Shown here: in pieces, positions 9,640-18,774 of the stretch
How the letters are laid out: the number at the start of each line of letters is the position of its first letter
Numbering within the stretch: position 1 is the stretch's first letter
Assembly (NCBI GenBank): GCA_033557675.1
Contig: JAWQRM010000320.1
Span: 1-24,217, forward strand
Direction: 5' to 3'
Length of the DNA: 24,217 nt
Source of the DNA: Coptodactyla brooksi
Taxonomy: Eukaryota > Arthropoda > Insecta > Coleoptera > Scarabaeidae
Notes under the pieces: model-generated
What the model was told of the DNA's origin: nothing
Seen by the model: the letters and a program-made list of their open reading frames with translations, nothing else
Database searches by the model: none
Translations under genes and position numbers: made by a program

Positions 9640-9846
9640 TTTACGCATTCACAGCCTTCTTGGAAACATTCTTATCACATGTAAACGCTTGTTTTAGTCA
9701 TATAATACTCGCTAAAAGCAACTTTCAACGTTTTCAATACGTACTGCACATTATATCTTTGTTAAAGTAAAATTAAATGCAAATTCTTGGTGCGAAAAGT
9801 TAAGTTGATATCCATGAAAATAAGAAATTCCGCGTATTTTGTCAAG

Positions 9847-9898
9847 CCTCGTATATCTATAGGTGGAAAAATGAAATTCCACCTATAGATATACGAGG
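9847..9898. repeat. 22-bp-arm hairpin beginning in a mariner TIR
   Basis: CCTCGTATATCTATAGGTGG AA (9847-9868) and its exact reverse complement (9877-9898) flank an 8-nt loop (AAATGAAA). The outer seven bases CCTCGTA are the terminal bases of the mariner copy 2 TIR, and the far arm ends TACGAGG, the start of such a TIR in the opposite orientation. Confidence 0.93.
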
Positions 9899-10058
9899 AA
9901 TCAAGAATCTTCACTATCAAGAATATTCACTAATTTCATTTTTAAGAGCAATATGTGCTTCCGCATCTAGCGTGATATCAACACTGGATGACTACGCTTT
10001 CTAATTGTTTTGAACAAAGGATTACAAATAGCGAAGTGTCATGAATTTCATCATCGTT

Positions 10059-10403
10059 TAGTATAGGTTCACCAATCTGAACGACCTGATGGACTGCTCA
10101 AACGGCCTGTTCAAATGACCATGTTGAATGAACCCGTTAGAGAACCCATAAAGCAGAGTACGTCGACTGTACGCCAACAATTACGTCAACAACATATTTT
10201 ACACAGCGCAGAAGAAGCGACTTATACCAGCGATCCTCGGTATTCACCGCAGATGATAGCCCAATTAATCAACGCCTTAGCATGATACACAGTGAACTCG
10301 AAACGTTAAATCCCGAAGTATTAAATGGATACTGCAAACAGTGTTATGCTCTACATCGAACATACATGGTCATGACACTGGATACTATAATTATATGAAT
10401 ACT
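10059..10403 (+). other. Unidentified coding-like segment (orphan exon or pseudogene)
   Basis: After TTTAGTATAG, a possible weak splice acceptor, a frame stays open for about 75 codons to a TGA at 10281-10283, with protein-like composition: HQSERPDGLLKRPVQMTML, REPIKQSTSTVRQQLRQQ, HILHSAEEATYTSDPRY, SPQMIAQLINALA. Immediately after, in the +2 frame, it reads MIHSELETLNPEVLNGYCKQ and CYALHRTYM, as though a single frameshift separates two halves. I do not recognise the protein. It could be a processed pseudogene, a decayed transposon ORF or a real exon on the + strand; phase 0 at the putative acceptor would fit splicing from 3568, but no convincing donor follows. Confidence 0.35.
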
Positions 10404-10704
10404 ATTGCAACAATTAACACTCCTTAACACGCAGACGTCGTTTCCGAAGACGACGAATAATTCGTGGCTTAGATGACATATGGTAAGCCAATTTAGGATA
10501 TATGTCTAACTATGCCAAATCTAATGAACAATATAAATAAATACATTAGTTGTGACACCTAAAAAATAAAACTAGCATCCAAATACTAAAATCGTTAGAA
10601 AGCATATTTGCAGAAATTTAGAAACTAACAGAGGTACTGAATTTTAGAATGCTACTGTTAAGAAATCATTTACGCTAGCAATATTAACTGTATGTTATTT
10701 TGTA
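10404..10704. other. AT-rich spacer between coding-like segments
   Basis: No gene recognised. The minus strand has a 21-codon ATG frame (10479 down to 10414) encoding a very Arg/Lys-rich peptide (MSSKPRIIRRLRKRRLRVKE...). Too short to call as a gene. Confidence 0.4.
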
Positions 10705-11047
10705 TTAACTTTACTGTATGTTATGAAAGCATCAATAGCTGAACGTGTAATTCGAACATTAAAAGCATCCATTTGTAAACATTCTAAGTATAGAGGGAAT
10801 CATACGTGGACTAATCCTACATGATGTGACTGACCGCTACAACGATATTGTGCACAGTACCACGAAAAGGAAACTATCCAAGAGTGATAACACATAACAA
10901 TTGATAAAGTGTGCGTACAGCCATCTTAAGACTGCGCGGAAATCTAAATATAACAAATCGGTCTTTAAGAATGGTTATATATCAAGTTGGTCGGCGGAGT
11001 TATTCGCAGTATGGATGATAGAGATAACGAATCCTACATATGTGCTT
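10705..11047 (+). pseudogene. Integrase C-terminal region of an F54H12.3-like / Maverick-like element, decayed
   Basis: The segment reads MKASIAERVIRTLKASICKH (expected 'MKASIVERFNRTLK...K'), the end of the DDE integrase core whose last catalytic Glu lies in 'xER'. After a frameshift it reads HDVTDRYNDIVHSTTKRK (expected 'YN...H.TIKMKP'), then a stop. Back in the first frame from 10901 it reads KYNKSVFKNGYISSWSAELF followed by EITNPTYVL, matching the C-terminal SH3-like part ('VRISK.K..FEKGYTPNWS.EIF.I......TNP.TYLL'). This order is shared by transposon-derived F54H12.3-like proteins and Maverick/Polinton-type integrases; I cannot separate these. At least two frame breaks and one stop rule out function. 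The upstream core (first two Asp) is not recognisable, although 10260-10700 could hold it in decayed form. Confidence 0.8.
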
Positions 11048-12366
11048 ATACAACACCAATTGCCCTTGTTAAGGTTCCTCACCCTTAAATGCTTCAGATA
11101 ATAATAATAAGGAATGTGAGCAAATCGTGCATACCTTTAAGTAACCGAGACAATGTGATATTGATGCAGATGGTGTATTCACGTGGTCTCCCACTTTTCC
11201 TATATTATAGTGCTTGTAAAAGGGTGAATGCCAATTTACGTTTTCTTGCAATGCAGTGGAAAGTTTTCTTCAAATTTTCACCAATTATATGCAGGATATC
11301 TGTTGTCCGAAACGATGAAGCACTACTTTCTTCTTCAGGCAATATAATACTTCTCGATATTCCCGAGAATCAACTTGTTTGTGTAACGCTATAAAGGTAA
11401 AATTTCAAATTTCTTGCAACGGTGACGATCATGAGATTTTTTAGCTATGTTCAAAGCGTTAATGTTTCCTTTCATTTAAATAATCAGAATATATCAATTT
11501 GTGATTTAACTTTACAGAGCTCTTTTATATGAATGCCTAATAGTTATATATATACGCAATTATCTGTTGCTGTGCGTTTATCTTTGAGCCCTTATATTTT
11601 CTACGCAGACTTTTATTTGAACTGGGCAAAATATTAGAATTTCGAAAAAACATTCTCGATATTCTTATGGTCTCTGCTCGTTGAATTGTAATTAACCGGA
11701 TTACCCCACAACCGTTCCAAATATATTCCAATTGTTTCACTATCTTGTTTGAATGCTGCAATCCATGATTTCATTATAATAATTAGCGAAACCGAAAAAT
11801 TGGAGTATACGCAAATCATTATCCGTGAGATAATATCGCAACTCCTTCAATTTTTAACAGCTAGTCATAGAAAGTGCGATTTACGAACCTCGGGACTCCA
11901 AACAGATAATCTTAATGTCCTGTGCACTTACCAGGACAATTTATACGAAACTACCTCTTAACCTCTTCTTCTCACTTCACGTCCATATCGTTTTTCGTCT
12001 ATTAATAGATTATCTCATGCTATTTTTCTCTGGCAAGCAACTGCGATGATGGTACTTCTGGTTTGTTATCAACAACAACAGAAGATTTGCTGCTTCTTCA
12101 AAATACATCTTATTGATTGAAAATTACTTTTTTGCCGTCCTGGATCACCTTTTTCACTTCTTATTTCTTCCCTCTATCTCTATTGCTCAAAAAAGAAAGC
12201 TTCTAATACACGTTTCTCATTGCTTCGGAGAATAATCCACGGAGCATCATCGTAAAGAAAATACCTCGCGAAATGAAAATCAGGACTGAAGTACGCGGAC
12301 TCAGGTCATATAATCATTAGGCCTTCGTCCTCCTTTTCAATTTAGCATGTCTGGGCACGGAACAAC
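11048..12366. other. Unassigned region with scattered short open frames
   Basis: Both strands have several 60-100-codon open frames (for example 11089-11394 + and 11537-11819 -), but none gives a peptide I can connect to a family and none has convincing splice borders. It may be deeply decayed transposon DNA continuous with the integrase remnant on its left or the coding-like tract on its right. No RNA gene seen. Confidence 0.4.
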
Positions 12367-13060
12367 GCGTCAATGTTGCGATTTAAGCAAACCTTTAATA
12401 ACAAAGGAGTTTACAGTTGGAAATAGGTTGCGTAGTGTATGCTGGAAATAGGAATTTCGAGGACAAACACGTGCACCAGACACGTGCTTCGATAAGAAGA
12501 TGCGGAATTGTGAAATTTCAAAGGCAATGACGCAAAACTCGATCTCAATTGCTGGATTTTGCAATTTAATCAAAACTGTAAATATGGTATCGAAAAGTGC
12601 TGCGTCTCGAATTTCAAGGGCACTGTTATCATATAACTGTGAATGACTTCAAGAGTTTAGTCGATTGACAACAACTTTTCTGCCTCCTGCGGATCGAACA
12701 GAAAAGATTGTTGGTTCTGGTATCAATATCGGAGGTTCTTCTTCGGGTCGAACGACCTCAGGTACTTGCTTTACATACTCCCAACCACTGCCAGAAGTGG
12801 GGGGTTCAAGTGTTGAAGGGTTTATTTAGTATCCACTAATCCTCGCTACTGTCGGTCATTTTAGGAACTTCACGATCTTTAATGTGACGATCTTCTCTAG
12901 TGAGACGTTCAACATTTGTCCGGTCATCTTCTGTGTCTGAGGCTCTTGGTTTGCCTCTTTTGTTCTCCAGGGATTTTTTACACGAACCTCTGACTTCTTT
13001 TCGACGTGAAGCGTTCGGGTCATAGAAACAGTGTAATTTGTGATGAACTTCACTGATTAG
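12367..13060 (-). pseudogene. Unidentified minus-strand coding-like tract, several broken frames
   Basis: From about 13060 downward one frame reads ELISEVHHKLHCFYDPNASR, RKEVRGSCKKSLENKRGKPR, ASDTEDDRTNVERLTREDRH to a TAG near 12837. A second frame, opening about 35 bp further on, reads EPPTSGSGWEYVKQVPEVVR, PEEEPPILIPEPTIFSVRSA and GGRKVVVNRLNS, then a TGA, then stays open as LYDNSALEIRDAALFDTIF... to a stop at about 12370. The composition (charged then Pro/Glu-rich, ending SxGGRKVVVNRL) resembles the disordered C-terminal tail of some LTR-retrotransposon polyproteins ('TRSGR.V..P.R'), but this is weak. It could also be a decayed host gene. CACTTCTGGCAG at about 12790 (minus strand) is a fair splice acceptor, so a real two-exon gene is not excluded. 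Confidence 0.45.
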
Positions 13061-14219
13061 CTCCTTCGATTTTCAAAAATCTAATAACTCTATGTATCTC
13101 ACACATCGAATACTCTGCGATTACAAACGCATTTGTTTGCTTCCCGGAAGCCCAATTGAGTCTTACGCAATATAACGCCACAGATTTTGCTACTACACAA
13201 ATTAACACGTCTAGTCAGAAACGTGATGGCAATATTGCCCATGCACAGTTTGTAATAACCGCTTGTACCTTCATTTTTGAATTACTCTCGTACTTTTGAT
13301 TATGCTGTTTTAGGTACCATAGTAAGTTAGTTGTTGCCTCTAACTAACTACATTTCTACTATCTTAATCTCTGCTAAAATTGATTGGGAATAATAAGATA
13401 CTATTATCGTATTGTGATATGTGGAAAATAATAATTCACTGGCTTTTAATTTTTATTTATTCGCTTAAGCGGTTCCAGCATCTCGAGGCCATCACCAGAA
13501 GCCCTACAAAATTAGAATGATGTATTACAATGTGAATTATAAAAGATAACATAGATTATTATGGGAGTACAGAATTTAACATAATAAAGAGTTAGTCATA
13601 ACTAGGTGTATATATTACATTATTAGTGGTATGAGAAATTGTTATATGTAAAGTAATAAAATGCATAGAAATGTATAATTCGGATTAGCTTTTTTAATTA
13701 TGAATAGAATTTAAATAATGAAAGCAACCTAAATAATAATTTTAGAGTGGTTAAAATAGATGTGTTTGTTAAATATTGTAAGATATATAGATATATTTAC
13801 ATGAGTTACACAACTTGGGTACAAAACTTTAATTCAAAGCATCAGATAAAATGTAAACTTAAACTAGGGGTTTAGGTAAGATTTTCCCATACGGTATATT
13901 TAAACTTTAAAATTTTCTCGCATTCTATATTATTTTTTGTAAAACTAGTCTATTATAGATTATTTTTATTTTTAAGTATTCGGACTGCTTCGATGTCAAT
14001 GTCGAATACCCGTTTTGTAATGTCGTTTGTCCTTCGATTTTAGATTGTTATGTTGCTATGTAAGTAATCTTCTTTGTACTGTGATATGTTATTACATATT
14101 TTTAAAATTCTTGAAGATCACTAACGATGCTTGCAGTGGGGGCGAAACGTTTGAGGACGATATATTTTAACTAAAATATTTTTATTTACGCAAGAAAAAG
14201 GGATTTTAATCAATTTATA
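13061..14219. other. AT-rich region bounded by two inverted transposon-end-like motifs
   Basis: At 13464-13505 the minus strand reads GGCTTCTGGTGATGGCCTCG then AGATGCTGGAACCGC; at 14111-14153 the plus strand reads CTTGAAGATCACTAACGATG then CTTGCAGTGGGGGCGAAACG. Both resemble the 'CTGAAGATGGC...CGAAACCGG' motif found at 3' ends of many insect repeats, in opposite orientation about 650 bp apart. No gene seen between them. Confidence 0.4.
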
Positions 14220-15898
14220 TCACGTACTATAGTATGGGATGTTTTATACACGAGGGAAATAACATCACATGGAAAATAACTAAGGTTTGCGAAGTAATAT
14301 GTAAACGTTTTCTCTCAAATTTGCAACGTAATTATGGCGGCAGTTTTATTTGCAGTAGTTTTGTAGGTAGATATACAATTGCATTTACAACGCAATCAAC
14401 AATTTACAATGCAATGATAACTGTAATTCTTTGATAATTGCAGTGTATTTATGATGGTCTATGCATGAAGTACAAATTGATTATAAAAGTATGTAGGTTA
14501 ATAAATGATAGATTCTTTCGGCCTTTCTCTATATACTTATATGTGAAATGTAGGTTAATAAATGATAGATTCTTTCGGCCTTTCTCTATATATGTGAATT
14601 AATATGCGATTCAGTAACTAGCGTTCATTAGCGTTGTCATTTTACGTTAATGAAATTTACTTAAGAATGTACATAGCAATATTACGCGGGAAATAATTTC
14701 CTTCATACAGAATGTATGCGTGAACACAGTGATATGAATTGGTAAATTACCGATAAATTACGGTGGTTTAAAGGCGTCTGGACGGCTCATCTACCTACTT
14801 CGTTGGGTATAAGGAAAAGGGTTAGTTTTCTTCTCCAAAACGATATCTCTGTTCTTACGACTGGAGGGACTATCTAATTTGCCAGGTAGTTGATGATGGG
14901 CCGTTCAAATAGTTTACAGAACAATTTTAAGCATTAATATAAACGCAAAATAGCTTTCTTAAAACTATTAGTGAAGTTTATTCATTACTTTTGAATAAAA
15001 ACTTCAAGTATACCCACAGTGTCGTTTCGTACCTTTTCATTTGAACACCCCTCGTAACTATATTTTATCCACTGTATAGAATAAAACAAATTTTAGTACA
15101 CCAAGTACATATTGTAGTTATCTATTTTATGTAAACTTCATATATAATTATTTTTTAATCAGTCTACTTCTAACCTTCTGTTTTTTACTATATTTTTCAC
15201 TCGCTGCCGGGTGATGTTGCGGCGCGCTGGCATTTATATTATTATTTAAAATTATCTTTTAAAATTATTATTTAAAATTATTTTTTTAACTATTTGAACG
15301 GCCCATCATAAACTACCTGGCAGTTTAGATAGTTCCTCCAGTCGTAAGAATAGAGAGATCTTTTTGGAGCAATAAAACTGACCCTTTTTCTTATACCCAA
15401 TGAAGCAGGTATTCAGATGTGCTTAAACCACGGTAAATTATCAGGGTAGTTTATCGGTAATTTACCAATTCACATCACTGAGTTCACACATACATTCTGT
15501 ATGAAGGAAATTGTTTCCTGCATAATATTGCTATGGACAATCCTAAGTAAATTTCATTAACATAAAATGACTACATTAATGAATGCTAGATGCTGAATCG
15601 CAAGAATTATTTCACATATAAGTATATAGAGAAAGGCCGAAATGCGTCATTTATTAACCTACATACGTTTATACTCAATTTATACTTCATGTATAAACCA
15701 TTCCATAAGTACACTGTAATTATCAAACAACTACAGTTATAATTACATTGTAAATGTTAAAACTGCCGCCATAATTGCGCTGCAAATGTGAGAAAAAACG
15801 TTTATATATTACTCCGCAAACCTTAGTTTTTAAGCTATTTTCTATATGATGTTTGATTTCTCTCGTATATAAAACATCCCATACTATAGTACGAGATG
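14220..15898. mobile_element. Fold-back element: 1.7-kb imperfect palindrome with 0.6-0.7-kb arms
   Basis: The left arm (about 14220-14914) and right arm (about 15288-15898) are inverted copies along their length. Shared landmarks from outside in: CGTACTATAGTATGGGATG; AATTATGGCGGCAGTTTT (left; right AATTGC in reverse); TTTCGGCCTTTCTCTATATA; CTTCATACAGAATGTATG; GAATTGGTAAATTACCGATA; CTTACGACTGGAGG; GATGGGCCGTTCAAATAGTT. The arms differ by scattered substitutions and small indels, so they are old or slowly converting. A central 373-bp spacer (14915-15287) is unique and codes for nothing recognisable. The 40-codon similarity between the arms in translation (VCxVIxKRFxSxLQRNYGGSF) is a by-product of the palindrome. 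This architecture is that of fold-back/long-TIR transposons. No target duplication was identified. Confidence 0.85.
14491..14596. repeat. 57-bp tandem duplication within the left arm
   Basis: ATGTAGGTTAATAAATGATA GATTCTTTCGG... starts at 14491 and again at 14548, identical through the CTTTCTCTATATA part. The right arm has one copy, so the duplication arose in the left arm after the arms separated (or was lost on the right). Confidence 0.9.
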
Positions 15899-17119
15899 CA
15901 CAAAAATAATGGCGAATAGTAATCGTTATTATTATTGTACATAGCATAATTGCATAATACAGCAATAATTTCACTGCAAAGTGAACGAAATTAAGGAGAA
16001 TTGATCTTCAATTTTCTCTTAATATTGATTTTTTTCCCGACATTTTGCTGTTTTTTTAAATTAGGGATTACAAAACGTAGTTCATATATTTTTTTAATAC
16101 AACATTTCGGCGTATAAGCTGATAGATGGGCCGTCCAGGCGTGTTTAACCTATGGTAAATTATCACGGTAATTTATCGGTAATTTACCAATTCACATCAC
16201 TACGTGAACAGCGTTCGTACTAATTCGGTAGTGATTGTCGGTGATGTCTTTGTTGAGAACGATATCACTTACTCTTTCCATCGTCGACAAAAATCTGTTC
16301 AAGTGTAATTAGCTGTAAAAGTCAAAGTAATTTACTGCGATTTTTTCCTCATTTTTGTTAAATCAATAATTTGTAAGTAATTTAAATTTCATAATAACGA
16401 GGAATCGTTATCATATCACGCGTAACTTTTGATTTAGTCTCATATAACTAAGCTTTTCACAAAACCTAATAAATATTTCAGTGACAATTGACAAACGTAT
16501 GCCCGCAAATGGTTTCTTTTATCAGGATACTACAGAATTTTGTAGACCAAATATTTAAAGTGTAAAATTTTCAATGAACACGTGCATATGCTGCAACGCA
16601 GCGCTTACTTTTCGACTTCAGTGTTTTGTAATCCAGCGTAATGTGTGGATGTTTATTTCAGTTGAACAACGAAGTGTGTATTTTCTAAAAACCCATGTAA
16701 CACATCTTCAACCACTAAATGCTGTCTATAAAGGCCATTTTATTTCTAGCAACAGGAATCTAAATATTTAAAATTGCGTCTCGACAAAAGGTTCATGCAC
16801 GTTGCTGGAATCGATTTTTCGCTGGTCTGCTAGGGTAAACATTTGCTTGAAAGCCTTCTTTTAAATTTTATGTTTTCCTACTTGGCAGCACGCCAGCTTC
16901 CTACATTAATATTAGGCATTTTTCAAAAACTTATTTTTAAGTGACTACTGAAGGTTATATGTGAGAATATAGAGCGCGCAATCGCAAATCTGTTTATAAA
17001 TTGCAACACTGTAATATAATGAGTTATTATAGCCAGATGCGGTATAAGAGACATATTTATTCGTTTGAATTTGTATTTATACTTTTACTTTCTTTTTTTT
17101 AGTAAGACCTCTTGTTATG
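15899..17119. other. AT-rich sequence with one extra palindrome-arm fragment
   Basis: Apart from the arm fragment listed separately at 16130-16206, no gene, exon with good splice sites or known motif was recognised. A 65-codon open frame at 16574-16771 gives an unremarkable peptide. Confidence 0.45.
16130..16206. repeat. Third, partial copy of the fold-back arm
   Basis: GATGGGCCGTCCAGGCG, then GGTAATTTATCGGTAATTTA CCAATTCACATCACT, matches the right arm segment at 15417-15480 (same orientation) and, inverted, the left arm near 14725-14795. It lies 230 bp beyond the right arm's outer end. It keeps GCCGTCCAGGCG, which is closer to the left arm (GCCGTCCAGACGC in reverse) than to the right arm. 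Confidence 0.8.
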
Positions 17120-17620
17120 TACAGCTTTGAATTGATTGAGCATTCACGCACTTCTTCAATTTGTTATTATCACCCGCTATTGTTCTTGTTTCTTCTATAG
17201 ATTTTCATTCTCGTTCTGCTATTTCAATGTATCGGTCACCCGATAATGTATACTCTTTCCCGGTGCTCATTCTGCTCCAATTATTTGTTTGGTGATTCTA
17301 ATTGGTCTATATTTTACTGTATGACCATACCATAATAGTTTTCTCTGATTATTTATAGCGGTGATCTTCCTTTCATGTTTTTATAGTGTAAACCACACAG
17401 ACAACTTTCCTCGAGTTATTTGCGACATCTAGGTCAATTTTTGTGATGTTATTCAATATTGTATCTAGTACTTTTTATGTCTCCTTCCATTTCGCTATTG
17501 GTTACCAGACACTTTCCTTTCTTTGTGTTGATGTCTAGTTTGATTTTATTTATTTTCTAGACCATACATTGATTTGTTGCTGCAATTTTTGTTCATTATC
17601 AGTTCAATAGAAGATCAATG
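17120..17620 (-). pseudogene. LINE reverse transcriptase C-terminal remnant
   Basis: The minus strand reads TDNEQKLQQQINVWSRK, stop, IKSNLDINTKKGKCLV (17540-17615), matching the RT palm/thumb segment after the FADD motif ('...LQ..L......GL.IN..KTK.M'). Further on it reads RKLLWYGHTVKYRPI (about 17310-17353), matching the downstream 'RLRWFGHV.RM' motif of the terminal region of RTE-like and related LINEs, followed by a degraded 'GKR..GRP' zone (APGKSIHYRV). The part in between is much shorter than in intact elements. Many stops; no function. The catalytic FADD itself is not recognisable. Confidence 0.7.
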
Positions 17621-17703
17621 TGTAGGAGCCACGTGAATTGGCTGAGGTAAACTTAATCACTAGTATCATATTGATCTCCGATTTGTTGTGCATATGCCAA
17701 GAG

Positions 17704-17983
17704 TAAGATTCGTCAGTGAAACGGTTGGTTAAAGGACATGAAAAGTCGATCATTTACGATAATGTAGTACGTAAAAGATCGTGGAGGCACAACAGCAAGT
17801 CACTACAATTAATATCTAAGACTGAATTGCACCATAAGAAAATTATTTGAACAGGAAAGCCTTCGCTGATGGGAAAACTGTCAAAAGACAGTTGGATCGA
17901 TCTTCGCCGATAAAGCATGACTAAAACTAGTTGAAAGATGGCAGGAAGTCATCAGAAACGATGGTCAGTATATTGTTGACTAG
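17704..17983 (+). pseudogene. mariner transposase remnant (copy 3), a different lineage
   Basis: The plus strand reads RLVKGHEKSIIYDNVVRKRS W (expected 'R.VTGDEKWI.YDNVKRKRSW'), where the first catalytic Asp is His, then KTELHHKKII. It then jumps, presumably by deletion of the HHDNARPH and PYSPDLAPSDYH blocks, to KAFADGKTVKRQLD and, in the next frame, IFADKA-stop-LKLVERWQEVIRNDGQYIVD ending in TAG at 17981-17983. The ending 'LPxRWQKVIxNxGQYI' belongs to the mori/SETMAR-like mariner group rather than the irritans-type copies at 7430 and 8973, so at least two mariner lineages inserted here. Confidence 0.85.
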
Positions 17984-18639
17984 AGTTAGTTTTGTAAATA
18001 ATTTTTCTTTTTCCACTTAAAAAAATGAACGAAGTTATTGTCAACCCAATAACATAACATAGATAATTTGCTATACAAATAAGATAGTATTAATAACATA
18101 AAACGACAGAGATAACACAATAGAATATCAAAGATATAATTGAATGGCAACTGTACACAGACTAGATTAGAAGTCATAGGAGAAGTAACGAAACAAGACG
18201 TAATATCAGAGAAAGTTGTCACTATTACAGAAGTACTCTACAGGTAACAATTGAACAATACAGCTTGCAAATTTGTGACAATTGTATCCAAGATATCAAA
18301 TCTGGAATATAACCCGGCAAATTAAGGTGTCTAATGACGCCAAACGATTCTTTAAACTGCGCATTACGTTCGATGGGGTTTTAAAACAAAACTGCTAAAA
18401 ATAAACGGATGTAGCTCGTAGTGGAGATTGGCGTACGGAAATCGACTTGAATACCGCTGGTCTAGTTTCGGCTACGGCTTACGTCCGAATTCATGTTGTC
18501 TACTATTAGTTAGTTTCGGCACACGCGGCCTATGCTTACATTCCAATCGATCGATGTGCTTTCGCCAACGAACAGTGGCAATTAAAAATTTTAGTCCAAT
18601 ATTGTTGCATTTGAATTCATAAAATTCGGCTTTAAGAAA
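17984..18639. other. Intronic sequence with a GC-richer patch upstream of an initial exon
   Basis: The first 350 bp are AT-rich with nothing recognised. From about 18400 to 18600 GC and CpG content rise clearly (for example GGTCTAGTTTCGGCTACGGC and CTTACGTCC). The frame 18428-18622 is open but the peptide is not recognisable. The position just upstream of the ATG at 18640 makes this patch a candidate 5' UTR/promoter of an alternative transcript; no TATA or initiator is claimed. Confidence 0.4.
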
Positions 18640-18774
18640 ATGTTCTTAGGGGCTGAAATTCGCACTATAAGGAACGACGAATGGAAAAGTGAAGAAAGAA
18701 TTATTCCAGTGATTCACGAATCGAGTGATGATCACAAAGAGAGAAAGAGAAATGAAAAACATGTCCACTTCGCA
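18640..18774 (+). CDS. Initial coding exon (45 codons), alternative first exon of the Z-disc scaffold-like gene
   Basis: The ATG at 18640 (AAGAAAATGT, A at -3) follows an in-frame TAG at 18592-18594. The exon encodes MFLGAEIRTIRNDEWKSEER, IIPVIHESSDDHKERKRNEK and HVHFA, ending in phase 0 at a consensus donor GCA|GTAAGT. Joined by phase to the acceptor at 22240, the boundary would read ...HVHFA/DENQ..., a natural 'VHFADE'-type continuation, which is the best argument for this splice. The peptide is charged and disordered with no domain. A weak acceptor (TTTTAG at 18589-18594) could extend the exon upstream, but the ATG reading is simpler. The 3466-bp intron that follows is normal for an arthropod gene. 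Confidence 0.7.

Larger units (their letters stand above)
8973..9853 (-). mobile_element. mariner element, deleted copy 2 (irritans-type)
   Basis: The right end reads ATTCCGCGTATTTTGTCAAG then CCTCGTA (9827-9853), reverse complement TACGAGGCTTGACAAAATAC GCGGAAT, a mariner TIR. The left end holds a matching AAAATACGCGGAAT at 8989-9002 preceded by degraded sequence. Between them, on the minus strand, lie the HTH part, remnants of the middle part (QELPNEVND, then YGYN, then NKEY in 9300-9420) and the C-terminal catalytic part in the expected order. A full mariner is about 1.3 kb; this one is about 0.88 kb, so it has internal deletions, and a hairpin at 9262-9311 sits where the missing middle should be. 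It cannot make transposase. Confidence 0.85.

Noticed and set aside
14234..14434. A repeated 'protein' VCxVIxKRFxSxLQRNYGGSF seen on + at 14234-14434 and on - at 15723-15974
   Set aside because: The similarity is fully explained by the palindromic arms. Differences between the arms include several amino-acid changes and do not favour silent sites.
18428..18622. 64-codon open frame upstream of the 18640 exon
   Set aside because: It is in a different frame from the exon, the composition is unusual (Cys/Arg/Ser-rich), and the position suits 5' UTR or promoter sequence better.
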